Source: Bacillota bacterium
GTDB lineage: Bacteria > Bacillota > Clostridia > Peptostreptococcales > Anaerovoracaceae
Assembly: GCA_029219125.1 (NCBI GenBank)
Contig: JAQXSU010000011.1
Location: 1 to 9,009 of the forward strand
Length of the DNA stretch: 9,009 nucleotides
Reading direction: 5' to 3'
Shown here one piece after another: positions 1 through 7,169 of this stretch (its first letter is position 1; every line of letters begins with the position of its first letter). The position numbers were made by a program, and so were the translations under genes. The notes beneath the pieces are model-generated. The model was not told the origin of the DNA and made no database searches. It saw only the letters and a list, made by a program, of their open reading frames with translations.

Positions 1-1113
1 ATCATGGGCTTTTACTGCATGCTGGGCGGCTATTGCCTGAAATATGCGCTGGCCAACCTGGGTGACCTCTTCGGTGCATCCTGGGGCGTAGGCGGTGCAG
101 ACAGCGGTGCCTACTTCGAAGGCTTTTTCACCGATCAGGCCCAGACATCCATCTACACGCTGATCTTCGTCGCACTGACGGTCCTCATCGTTATGGGCGG
201 CGTTTCCAAGGGAATTGAACGGTTCTCCACCATCGCCATGCCGGCACTGTTCATCATGCTGCTGATCGTTATCATCCGCAGCGTCACCATGGAGGGTGCA
301 TCCGAAGGTCTGACCTTCGTGTTCAAGCCGAACTTTGAAGTATTCAAGGGCGCCGGCTGGATCAGCGTACTGGCTGCCGCCGGCGGACAGATGTTCTTCT
401 CCCTGTCTCTGGGTATGGGCATCACCGTAACCTACGGTTCTTACATGAAAAAAACAGAAAGCCTGCAGAGAAACGCATTCCTGATTCCAATCGCAGATAC
501 CATCGTCGCTGTTATGGCTGCACTGGCCATCATGCCGGCCGTATTTGCTTCCGGCCTGAACCCGGGTCAGGGACCGAGCCTGCTGTTCATTACGCTGCAG
601 ACCGTATTCCAGGCCATGGGCGGCATCGGACCGATCTTCGGATTCCTGATGTACTTCCTGGTATTCATCGCTGCCATCACTTCTTCCATCGCACTGCTGG
701 AAGCTGCCTGCGCGGTGATCATGGACAAGCAGATCGAAAAAGGCAAGAAACCGAACCGGAAGCTGGTTTCCCTGCTGATTGGTGCCTTTGTGGCAGCAGA
801 AGGCGTTTTCGTCGCACTGGACAGCCTGGGGGCTGCCGGATTCCCGCAGATTCTGGGACAGGGCTGCTGGCTGGATACCTTCGACCTGATTTCCGAAGGC
901 ATTCTCATGCCGCTGGGCGCACTGATCACGGCTCTGATCTTCGGCTGGTTTGCAGTCGGCAAGGGCTTCACGGACGACGAAATCGAAAGGGACGAAGGCG
1001 GCTTCAAGATCAAAGGCTACTACCGCTTCTGCATCAAGTGGATCGTACCACCGATCCTGCTGCTGGTACTGCTGGGCCAGATCAACACCTTCTTCGGCCT
1101 CGGCTGGTTCTAG
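1..1113 (+). CDS. Sodium-dependent amino acid transporter (NSS/SNF family), 5' partial
   Basis: Integral membrane symporter that uses the Na+ gradient to import an amino acid; the substrate cannot be told from sequence. The frame is open from base 1, so the Met at base 4 is internal. The visible 370 residues begin in what corresponds to TM3 of LeuT (GFYCMLGGYCLKY), so roughly 100 residues with TM1-2 lie outside. Numbering from that Met, the unwound TM6 region is at about 121-146 (GGQMFFSLSLGMG), followed by TYGSYMKK. TM7-TM8 are at 193-240, with T226-S227-S228 matching the Na2-site Thr-Ser of LeuT. The last helix is about 341-360 and the protein ends soon after, which fits the 11-helix bacterial form (MhsT/Tyt1-like) rather than 12-helix LeuT. 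Codon use is strongly biased (CTG, ATC, CCG), which may mean high expression. A hairpin terminator follows directly. The family call is very secure. Confidence 0.95.
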   Translation: MMGFYCMLGGYCLKYALANLGDLFGASWGVGGADSGAYFEGFFTDQAQTSIYTLIFVALTVLIVMGGVSKGIERFSTIAMPALFIMLLIVIIRSVTMEGASEGLTFVFKPNFEVFKGAGWISVLAAAGGQMFFSLSLGMGITVTYGSYMKKTESLQRNAFLIPIADTIVAVMAALAIMPAVFASGLNPGQGPSLLFITLQTVFQAMGGIGPIFGFLMYFLVFIAAITSSIALLEAACAVIMDKQIEKGKKPNRKLVSLLIGAFVAAEGVFVALDSLGAAGFPQILGQGCWLDTFDLISEGILMPLGALITALIFGWFAVGKGFTDDEIERDEGGFKIKGYYRFCIKWIVPPILLLVLLGQINTFFGLGWF

Positions 1114-1145
1114 TCACTTCGCAAAATCCATTCTCAGGAATTTTA

Positions 1146-1183
1146 AAAGCCTGCAGGCCGTTACGGTTTGCAGGCTTTGTTTT
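1146..1183 (+). terminator. Intrinsic terminator after the NSS transporter, possibly bidirectional
   Basis: A perfect 10-bp stem is formed by AAAGCCTGCA (1146-1155) and TGCAGGCTTT (1169-1178). An inner CCG/CGG pair lies in the loop, and a T-rich run (GTTTTGCTTTG) follows. It lies 32 bp past the transporter stop. Read on the minus strand the same hairpin is followed by TTTTAAAATT, so it may also stop the convergent lipid kinase transcript, but the T-tract is weaker that way. Confidence 0.85.
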
Positions 1184-1220
1184 GCTTTGATTTCGGTTTG
1201 TTCTCGGCTTTTCACGGTTT

Positions 1221-2189
1221 TTATTTCGCCGGCAGGATCATGCGGAATGCGCCGGGTGCCATTTCGAATTCCACCGTGTCCGCATCCACAATCTCCCCGT
1301 CAGTACACAGCCGCATAGTGCCATCCAGCGGTGTGATGCGGGCTGTGGTACAGGTATCGCAGTACAGTATATCATGGATGTCCGGCAGATCCAGATGAGT
1401 TCCTTTGGCATAATGCGGAAATTTTTTCAGGAAGTCGATCCGTCCCACGTTATAGATGATATTCACATCCATCCGGCCGTCACAGGTGGATGCCAGCGGG
1501 GAGCTGTGGACGCCGCCGCCGCAGAAACCGCCGTTGGCGATGGCTGTCAGCAGCAGGGGGCCATCCACGATGGTCTTCCCGTCCAGTTCCACTTTCAGCT
1601 TTGCGCCTTTTTTTCGGATATATGTAATGGCCACGCCCATGAGATAGGCAAAGGATCCGGCGAGAAAAGAATACTTCTTCAGGGTGGACGTCATGTCGGC
1701 CACATTACAGTCGAAGCCGATGTTAAACATGTTGGCACAGTACCTGGTCTGCTCCTTTCCATTCAGCACGCCGCTGTAGCGAATCGCATCGCATGCTGTG
1801 TCTGTTCCCAGAAGCTGTGCCGCCGGGTCCAGGAAATCTCCTGCTTCCGGGAAATTGCGGACGAAATCGTTTCCTGTACCGATGGGAATCAGGCCCAGGG
1901 AAATATGGTCGTGCCGCGCTGCAGACAGAACGCCGTTGAGCGCCTCATTGAAGGTGCCATCGCCGCCGCAGGCGATGAGGCGGCCTTCCTCCGACATGCC
2001 GTCGGGACCGGCACATGCCAGTTCCTCCGTGAAAGCTCTGGCAAACAGCTCCGCATCCTGCGGTGCCTTCGTCACATAGATGCCTGCCTCGCATCCGGTC
2101 TTCTCCGATGCCATACGGATTCGCTCCTTCAGGGCATCGATTCCCTTTCCTTTTCCCGCGCCGGGATTTATAATAAAAACTGTCTTCAT
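1221..2189 (-). CDS. Diacylglycerol kinase / YegS-like lipid kinase
   Basis: Soluble or membrane-peripheral kinase that phosphorylates a lipid with ATP, most likely diacylglycerol or a related lipid, in phospholipid recycling. The 322-residue length is near the usual 290-330. Family motifs appear in order: the N-terminal NPGAGKGKG at 8-16, the nucleotide-binding GGDGTFNE at 75-82, PIGTGNDF at 102-109, the second-domain G-x-CGGG-x4-P-x-A segment at 221-233 with DGRMDV at 237-242, and C-terminal TDGE at 296-299. The frame stays open to an ATG at 2243, but the extra 18 residues are not family-like. The Met at 2189 starts directly at the first beta strand and has AGGAG (2200-2204) 10 nt upstream. 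It is convergent with the transporter and divergent from the M29 peptidase. Lipid specificity (diacylglycerol versus other lipids, DgkB versus YegS) cannot be decided here. Confidence 0.92.
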   Translation of the reverse strand: MKTVFIINPGAGKGKGIDALKERIRMASEKTGCEAGIYVTKAPQDAELFARAFTEELACAGPDGMSEEGRLIACGGDGTFNEALNGVLSAARHDHISLGLIPIGTGNDFVRNFPEAGDFLDPAAQLLGTDTACDAIRYSGVLNGKEQTRYCANMFNIGFDCNVADMTSTLKKYSFLAGSFAYLMGVAITYIRKKGAKLKVELDGKTIVDGPLLLTAIANGGFCGGGVHSSPLASTCDGRMDVNIIYNVGRIDFLKKFPHYAKGTHLDLPDIHDILYCDTCTTARITPLDGTMRLCTDGEIVDADTVEFEMAPGAFRMILPAK

Positions 2190-2199
2190 TCGTTTCACT

Positions 2200-2240
2200 C
2201 TCCTGCTTCCTATTGTATCGGTTCTTCGGTCGAAAAGCAA
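2200..2240 (-). promoter_or_regulatory. Candidate promoter and RBS of the lipid kinase gene
   Basis: On the minus strand, TTGCTT (2240-2235), a 17-nt spacer and TACAAT (2217-2212) form a sigma-A-like promoter with a good -10 and a mediocre -35. Transcription would start near 2205, right at the AGGAG (2204-2200). The leader would therefore be very short, and the start at 2189 is supported over the ATG at 2243, which lies upstream of this promoter. Confidence 0.5.
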
Positions 2241-2309
2241 CAAAAAACTCCACGGAAGCTTGATGCATCCGCTGTGAATTCCCTACTTTTATTTTTTCAT
2301 CAAATGGGG

Positions 2310-2340
2310 TATACTGTCAGATAGTAGAATACAGAGGAGG
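2310..2340 (+). promoter_or_regulatory. Candidate -10 and RBS upstream of the M29 aminopeptidase
   Basis: TATACT (2310-2315) matches the -10 consensus at five of six bases. The base composition upstream is T-rich, but no clear TTGACA-like box sits at 16-18 bp (TTTTAT at 2287-2292 is the nearest), so the promoter is tentative. AGGAGG at 2335-2340 lies 8 nt before the ATG at 2349 and is a consensus ribosome binding site. Confidence 0.4.
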
Positions 2341-2348
2341 AAAATCCC

Positions 2349-3458
2349 ATGGATGACAGAATAAAAAAGCTTTCGCAACTGCTGACCACCTATTCCTGCA
2401 GCCTGCAGAAGGGGGAAAAGGTGCTGATCGATTATGAAGGAGAGGAAGCCAAACCCCTGGTTCGCCAGCTGATCAAGGACGCATACAGCCTGGGTGCCCG
2501 GCCATACGTCAATCACCGGGACAGCGCCGTGCTGCGGGAGATTTTGCTGGGTGCCGACGAGGAACAGATGGAATTTCTCAATGATTATCAGCTGTACCAG
2601 ATGAAGGGCATGGACGCCTATATCGCTATTCGGGCAGGCGCCAACACCTCAGAACTGGCTGACGTGCCTTCCGACCAGCTGAACATGTATTACCGGCTGA
2701 CCCAGCCGACCCTGGATTACCGGGTGAACAAGACCAAATGGGTCATCCTGCGGTATCCGAATCCGTCCATGGCCCAGCTGGCGGGAAAGAGCCAGGAAGC
2801 CTTCGAGGACTTTTTCTTCGATGTCTGCACCCTGGATTACGGGAAGATGAGCAAGGCGATGGATGCCCTGGTGGATCGGATGAACCGGACCGACAAGGTG
2901 CGTCTGGTGGGTCCGGGAACGGATCTGACCTTCTCCATTAAGGATATCCCGGCCATTAAATGTGCCGGAGAATGCAACATTCCGGACGGGGAAGTCTATA
3001 CTGCGCCGGTGAAGGATTCCATGAACGGCGTCATCTCCTATAACACCTGCAGCGAGGAACAGGGCTTCACCTATGACAACATCCGTTTTGAGATCAAAAA
3101 AGGAAAGATTGTCAAAGCCACAGCCAACGATACGGAGCGGATCAACGCCCTGCTGGATACGGATGAAGGAGCCCGCTATTTCGGTGAATTCGCCATCGGC
3201 GTCAACCCGTACGTACTGGAACCGATGAAGGATACCCTGTTCGACGAAAAGATCTGCGGCAGCTTCCACCTGACTCCGGGCATGGCCTACGAAGATGCGG
3301 ACAACGGAAACAAATCTGCAGTCCACTGGGATCTGGTCATGATCCAGAGAGAGGAATACGGCGGCGGCGAGATCTGGTTTGACGATGAGCTGATTCGAAA
3401 AGACGGTCTGTTCGTCACCGACGACCTGAAATGCCTCAACCCGGAGAACCTGAAATAG
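2349..3458 (+). CDS. M29 family metallo-aminopeptidase (AmpS/PepS/aminopeptidase T type)
   Basis: Cytosolic enzyme of the M29 family that removes N-terminal residues from peptides using two divalent metal ions (known family chemistry). In this 369-residue protein I can place all six expected metal-site and catalytic residues by motif: E215 in NIPDGEVYTAP, E280 in RYFGEFAIGVNP, H307 and Y314 in GSFHLTPGMAY, and H326 and D328 in NKSAVHWDLV. The order and most spacings match aminopeptidase T, but the loop between Y314 and H326 is shorter and the whole protein is about 40 residues shorter than the classic roughly 410-residue members. The N-terminal half (1-190) is the usual alpha/beta domain. The consensus AGGAGG 8 nt upstream fixes the start. 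No hairpin terminator is visible before the YitT gene 132 bp downstream, so read-through is possible. An intracellular role in peptide turnover is likely; exact substrates cannot be read from sequence. Confidence 0.93.
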   Translation: MDDRIKKLSQLLTTYSCSLQKGEKVLIDYEGEEAKPLVRQLIKDAYSLGARPYVNHRDSAVLREILLGADEEQMEFLNDYQLYQMKGMDAYIAIRAGANTSELADVPSDQLNMYYRLTQPTLDYRVNKTKWVILRYPNPSMAQLAGKSQEAFEDFFFDVCTLDYGKMSKAMDALVDRMNRTDKVRLVGPGTDLTFSIKDIPAIKCAGECNIPDGEVYTAPVKDSMNGVISYNTCSEEQGFTYDNIRFEIKKGKIVKATANDTERINALLDTDEGARYFGEFAIGVNPYVLEPMKDTLFDEKICGSFHLTPGMAYEDADNGNKSAVHWDLVMIQREEYGGGEIWFDDELIRKDGLFVTDDLKCLNPENLK

Positions 3459-3590
3459 CCGGGAGGGCGGATTTTGCGAAGAATTTTGGCCTGCACGAAA
3501 AAAATTTTTGGCACTTTCAGCGATGGCATATTTGCGATATAGTAATAGAAGCTTATTTTACACTGGTTAATACAAGAGGAGAAGCAAACG
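3459..3590 (+). promoter_or_regulatory. Intergenic spacer with a possible promoter for the YitT gene
   Basis: This AT-richer 132-bp gap has no gene or terminator hairpin. TATAGT (3538-3543) is a plausible -10, but the only good -35-like box, TTGGCA (3508-3513), is 24 bp away, which is too far. The best box at 17 bp is TTTCAG, which is weak. AGAGGAG (3575-3581) lies 9 nt before the ATG at 3591 and is a good ribosome binding site. TTTGGCACTTT at 3507-3517 repeats, in reverse complement, part of the motif in the control region near 8716-8726. Confidence 0.3.
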
Positions 3591-4499
3591 ATGAAAACCC
3601 CGTCATTTTTGGAAAAAGTCGGCGTCACCCCCAGACAGATTCTGTATCTGATGATGGCCAATCTGTTTTATGCCCTGGCGCTGGACTGCTTTTATGTGCA
3701 CAATAACATCGCAGCCGGCGGTCTGGCAGGCATCGGTACCGTGCTCAATTCCGTTTTGGGCCTGCCGGTGGGACTGACGGTTTTTGTTCTAAATATTCCC
3801 ATCTGCCTCTGGGGCCTGAAGATCAAAGGAAAGGTCTATATCGTTATGTCCCTGATTGCGGTGGCAGTTTACTCCGGCATGGTGGATGTGCTGGCCTTCC
3901 TGCCGTCCCTCACCGATGACCGGCTGGTGGCTGTCATCTGCGGCGGCATCCTTTACGGTGTGGCGGCATCCTTTTCGGTGAAGGCGCAGATTTCCGCCGG
4001 GGGCACGGACCTTTTGGCCAAGCTTTTGATCACCAAACTCCGCCATGTGAGTCTGGGGCAGCTGCTCATGTGCATTGACGGTTCCATCGTGGTGCTGGCC
4101 ATGTTCGTATACGGTGAGATTGAAGCCGGTATTTACGCCATCCTGGCCATCGGAACCACTTCCCTTGTCACCGATAAGATCAACAGCGGCTTCAACCGGG
4201 CGGACATGTTCTACATTTTCGCCAGCAAGAATCTGGACAAAATCTCCAATGCCATCCTCTACGATATGGGCCGGGGTGCCACTCTTCTCACGGGAGAGGG
4301 TATGTACGCCCACACGGAGCGGAAGATTCTGCTGGTGGTGGTGAAGCCCAACGAGATGCCGCGGCTGAAGGCCATCGTACATAAATATGATCCTCACGCC
4401 TTCATCATTTTGTCCAGTGCCTTTGAAATCATCGGCGAGGGCTTCGACGGGGTGGATCTGACTACCACCATTCACGATGACGACGACATAGAAGAATAA
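3591..4499 (+). CDS. YitT family membrane protein (DUF161 + DUF2179)
   Basis: A 302-residue membrane protein of unknown biochemical function. The N-terminal DUF161-type region (about 15-195) carries five to seven hydrophobic segments, roughly at 16-36, 43-57, 60-78, 82-104, 111-130, 157-175 and 179-195. It includes family-like signatures: HNNIAAGGLAGIGT near 37-50, AQISAGGTDLLAKL at 132-145, and TSLVTDKINSGFN at 190-202. The C-terminal cytosolic DUF2179 domain spans about 217-285, with GRGATLLTGEGMY at 227-239 and ILSSAFEIIGEGF at 273-285. The protein ends in an acidic tail (DDDDIEE). The start is supported by AGAGGAG 9 nt upstream. It follows the M29 gene on the same strand and may share its transcript. 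YitT proteins are common in several copies in Bacillota. I cannot assign a transport substrate. Confidence 0.93.
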   Translation: MKTPSFLEKVGVTPRQILYLMMANLFYALALDCFYVHNNIAAGGLAGIGTVLNSVLGLPVGLTVFVLNIPICLWGLKIKGKVYIVMSLIAVAVYSGMVDVLAFLPSLTDDRLVAVICGGILYGVAASFSVKAQISAGGTDLLAKLLITKLRHVSLGQLLMCIDGSIVVLAMFVYGEIEAGIYAILAIGTTSLVTDKINSGFNRADMFYIFASKNLDKISNAILYDMGRGATLLTGEGMYAHTERKILLVVVKPNEMPRLKAIVHKYDPHAFIILSSAFEIIGEGFDGVDLTTTIHDDDDIEE

Positions 4500-4520
4500 A
4501 ACTTGGATGAAAAAATCCCG

Positions 4521-4561
4521 AAAAAAGGACCGGCCTCACAGTAACAGAAGCCGGTCTTTTT
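4521..4561. terminator. Bidirectional intrinsic terminator between convergent genes
   Basis: GACCGGC (4528-4534) pairs with GCCGGTC (4550-4556) around a 15-nt loop. On the plus strand it is followed by TTTTT (4557-4561), on the minus strand by CTTTTTT. The A-run on one side and T-run on the other extend the stem. It lies between the YitT gene stop (4499) and the amidohydrolase stop (4583) and can serve both. Confidence 0.9.
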
Positions 4562-4582
4562 ATGTGTTCTGCTTTATGTGTT

Positions 4583-5845
4583 TTATACTATGATCTTCCC
4601 GCCGCGGATCACATGGAGAAGCGGTCGGTTCATGACGCGGATGTCTTCGTCCGGGTTGCCGTCGGTGATGATCAGGTCGGCGCATTTGCCCGCCTTCACG
4701 GTACCGATCTCGTCCTCCAGCATCAGGATTTCCGCACTGTTTTTCGTGGCCTGCAGCAGGATGTCCATCGGCTTGAAATGATAGTAATCCGTTCTGGCAG
4801 TGAACTCATAGCCGATGTTGGAGATGAAGTTTTCCATATCCAGATCGGAGCCGAATCCCAGCTTCAGGCCGGCTTCGTAGGCATGGTTGATGTTGTTTCT
4901 CTCCTCTTCGAAGTACTGCTCTGCCTTTTCCTGCATGTTGGCCGACATGTTTTCGGTGTCGCCGGCACAGGCAAGGGTAATGGCTCCCGTCGGAACCAGG
5001 AAGCACTGGCCTGCTTTTTTCTGCAGCAGGTCGATGCACTCGTCGTCAATGAAAACACCGTGCTCGATGGTGCGGATGCCGGCTTCGATGGCCCGTTTGA
5101 TGCCTGCAGTGCCGTGGGCATGGCCGCACACATAGGATTCCTTCATTTCGGCGATTTCCACCGCCGCTTTCAGTTCGTCCAGGGTGGCGATAGTCATGCC
5201 CGGGCTGCCCGTCTCGTTGAGGAAGGCGCCGGTGACCATATATTTGATGAAATCGTTTTTCAGCTTGAACTGCTTTCTGGCAGCTGCACGAACCTGTGCC
5301 GGGCCGTCGGCCTCGATGTACAGTTCTCCGAAGGTGTCATTTCCTGTCTCCGTCGGCGTCAGGATCTGACCGCAGGAAATGAGCCGCGGCGCATCCAGTT
5401 CGCCCCGCCGCGCCGCATCGTTGATTGCCACCGTCACGTTATACATGCAGCCGCAGTCTCTTACGGTGGTATATCCGGCCTTCAGATATTCTCTGGCATA
5501 GATGTACGCATTCAGCACACTGTCGGCAGGTCCCAGATCCTTGATCTTGGCGAAGTCCAGGCTCTTCAGATACACATGGGCATGCATGTCGATGAGGCCG
5601 GGCATCACTGTATGATGGGCCGCATCGATGATCTGCGCTCCCTCGGGGATGCCGCAGCCATTTGCTGAAGCCGGTTTGGTTCCTGCGGCCGGTTTCGTTG
5701 CCGCAGCCGCCCCGCTGCAGGACGGTGTCCAGCCTTCCGGGCGGATTTCCCGGATGATTCCGTCTTCAATCCAAAGATCCGCAAACTGCCCGTCATATCC
5801 TTCCGTAAGCGGGCCTAACAGTCTGGCGTTTTGTATAATCAGCAT
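4583..5845 (-). CDS. Metal-dependent amidohydrolase (imidazolonepropionase-like / Xaa-Pro or Xaa-Arg dipeptidase-like)
   Basis: A 420-residue enzyme of the amidohydrolase superfamily that hydrolyses an amide bond at a metal centre. Visible are H88-x-H90 in GLIDMHAH, K201 in DFIKYMVTG (the likely carboxylated metal-bridging lysine), H242/H244 in GHAHG, H262 in IEHG and D334 in GSDLD. The closing beta segment GTVKAGKCADLIITDGNP lies at 381-398. This order fits the imidazolonepropionase-like group, some of which cleave dipeptides, so a peptide or N-acyl amino acid substrate is inferred. The Met at 5845 begins the conserved beta-sandwich and has AGGAGG 7 nt upstream; the frame stays open to 5971, but that part overlaps the M20 gene and is not family-like. 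An odd Ala/Lys/Pro/Gly-rich stretch at 40-66 interrupts the N-terminal sandwich. It is the last gene of the MocR-M20 unit, 43 bp after the M20 stop. Confidence 0.9.
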   Translation of the reverse strand: MLIIQNARLLGPLTEGYDGQFADLWIEDGIIREIRPEGWTPSCSGAAAATKPAAGTKPASANGCGIPEGAQIIDAAHHTVMPGLIDMHAHVYLKSLDFAKIKDLGPADSVLNAYIYAREYLKAGYTTVRDCGCMYNVTVAINDAARRGELDAPRLISCGQILTPTETGNDTFGELYIEADGPAQVRAAARKQFKLKNDFIKYMVTGAFLNETGSPGMTIATLDELKAAVEIAEMKESYVCGHAHGTAGIKRAIEAGIRTIEHGVFIDDECIDLLQKKAGQCFLVPTGAITLACAGDTENMSANMQEKAEQYFEEERNNINHAYEAGLKLGFGSDLDMENFISNIGYEFTARTDYYHFKPMDILLQATKNSAEILMLEDEIGTVKAGKCADLIITDGNPDEDIRVMNRPLLHVIRGGKIIV

Positions 5846-5852
5846 ATTTTTT

Positions 5853-5858
5853 CCTCCT
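5853..5858 (-). promoter_or_regulatory. Ribosome binding site that fixes the amidohydrolase start
   Basis: AGGAGG on the minus strand, 7 nt before the ATG at 5845, decides for this start over upstream in-frame ATGs that lie inside the M20 gene. Two copies of a 10-nt repeat flank it (see 5857-5880). Confidence 0.85.
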
Positions 5859-5880
5859 GACCGTAAATTTCTGACCGTAA
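5857..5880. repeat. Short direct repeat before the amidohydrolase gene
   Basis: CTGACCGTAA occurs at 5857-5866 and again at 5871-5880, separated by ATTT (period 14). It fills most of the gap between the M20 stop and the amidohydrolase start, and one copy overlaps the Shine-Dalgarno site by two bases. It may be a small tandem duplication or a binding site. Confidence 0.7.
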
Positions 5881-5888
5881 CGTTTCCA

Positions 5889-7169
5889 TTAGCCGTGCAG
5901 CTCGTCCAGCGCATTGAGGCACAGGTCGATGGCTGCGTCGATACAGTCTTCATCGATGTCGAATTCCGCATTATGTACCGGCTGGGTGGTGTTGGTACCG
6001 ATGCCGATGTAGGCGCCCTTTCCGCCGTTTTTCTGCACCCGGGTCATCATGACCGCCGCATCATCGGTGCCTCCCACATTGCCTTCGAAGTAAATTTTCT
6101 CAAACCATGGCACCTTCACCGCAGCCCGGCGTACCACATCCATCATGGCGTCATCGCTCTTGCCTGCCGGCACTTCACCGTAGTCTTCATAAGTATATTC
6201 CATGCCGTAGGCTTTGGCACTGCCGTCCAGAATATCAAACACTCTCTCTTCCAGGTAAGCGCAGATGTCCGGTGTTTCTCCCCGGTATTCCACCACCATG
6301 AAGGCATTGGGTGCGATGGTGTTTGGTGCAATCCCCGCATGAAGCTCACCCACGTTAACCCGGGTCAGCCCCTGCTCATGAGGTGCGATGGCATGAAGAT
6401 TCAGCGCTGCGGAGCAGGCTGCCAGCAACGCGTTTTTCCCTTCCTGGGAAGCACCGCACGGATGAGCGGCACGGCCGTGGAAGGTGATATCCAGCTGCCG
6501 GTCGCTTAAAAAGTCCTTGCAGCCGCAGGCGACAGTATGGGACGGCAGCGGCTTGTTTTCCGCACTGAGGGCCACATGCATAGCCAGGAAATTGTCCACA
6601 TCGTCCAGATGTCCCTTATCTACAATGGAAATGGCCCCGCAGAAGGTTTCCTCTGCCGGCTGGAAGATCAGACGGATCTTTCCCCGGTATGCGGCCTTCT
6701 TTTTCAGAATGCCTTCTGCAATGCCCAGCCCCATGGCTGTGTGGGCGTCATGTCCGCAGGCATGGACCGATTCCGGATTGCAGGATGCATAGTCCTCATC
6801 ATACGGACGGTATCCTTCCTTTTTCGGTTCATCATACGGCAGGCAGTCGATATCAAACCGGAATGCGGTGACCGGACCTTCCTTTCCCGTATCCAGTTCG
6901 GCAATGACCCCCGGAATGCCCCGGGTTTTCTCCACAAACGCAGGATCTGCCCCCTGCTCCACGGCACGCTTCATGACCTCTGCCATTTCCTCTTCATCCG
7001 GACGAACCAGACGGATCACGCTGTCCACATTGACCACATCAGGCCCCATGAGGCAGGTATAGCCCATATCTGTCAGGATCTCCGCAATCCGCGCACTGGT
7101 GCGGATCTCTCTCCATCCGTTTTCCGGATACTTGTGGAATTCCCGTCTGTACTCAGTAAACTTGCTCAT
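5889..7169 (-). CDS. M20 family amidohydrolase, AbgA-like (p-aminobenzoyl-glutamate hydrolase subunit A type)
   Basis: A 426-residue zinc-dependent amidohydrolase of the M20D/AbgA type, expected to split an acyl or aroyl group from an amino acid. From memory the sequence runs parallel to E. coli AbgA over its whole length, including the N-terminal REFHKYPENGWREIRT (10-24), RPYDEDYASCN (121-131) and LLAACSAALNLHAIAPH (248-264). Metal and catalytic residues are D106 in FDID, C138 and H140 in HACGHDAH, E173-E174 in QPAEE, H198 in MHV and H399 in PVHN. The dimerisation (lid) domain is about 215-330. The Met at 7169 has AAGGAG 8 nt upstream (7178-7183); the ATG at 7223 lies within the regulator gene and adds unrelated residues. 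The gene overlaps the regulator's end by 17 nt, so translation is probably coupled. No AbgB partner or AbgT transporter is in the window, so the true substrate may not be p-aminobenzoyl-glutamate; N-acyl amino acids are equally possible. Confidence 0.92.
   Translation of the reverse strand: MSKFTEYRREFHKYPENGWREIRTSARIAEILTDMGYTCLMGPDVVNVDSVIRLVRPDEEEMAEVMKRAVEQGADPAFVEKTRGIPGVIAELDTGKEGPVTAFRFDIDCLPYDEPKKEGYRPYDEDYASCNPESVHACGHDAHTAMGLGIAEGILKKKAAYRGKIRLIFQPAEETFCGAISIVDKGHLDDVDNFLAMHVALSAENKPLPSHTVACGCKDFLSDRQLDITFHGRAAHPCGASQEGKNALLAACSAALNLHAIAPHEQGLTRVNVGELHAGIAPNTIAPNAFMVVEYRGETPDICAYLEERVFDILDGSAKAYGMEYTYEDYGEVPAGKSDDAMMDVVRRAAVKVPWFEKIYFEGNVGGTDDAAVMMTRVQKNGGKGAYIGIGTNTTQPVHNAEFDIDEDCIDAAIDLCLNALDELHG

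Noticed and set aside
1374..2324. Long plus-strand open frame opposite the lipid kinase gene
   Set aside because: It is fully antisense to a gene with clear family motifs, its translation resembles no known domain and is Cys/His rich as expected of a shadow frame, and it has no good ribosome binding site.
4562..5668. A 368-codon plus-strand open frame opposite the amidohydrolase
   Set aside because: It is a shadow of a gene whose metal-binding motifs are intact; it starts inside the terminator tail and has no Shine-Dalgarno site.
5628..6509. Plus-strand open frame spanning the ends of the amidohydrolase and M20 genes
   Set aside because: It crosses two real genes and their gap on the opposite strand, with no recognisable domain and no promoter.
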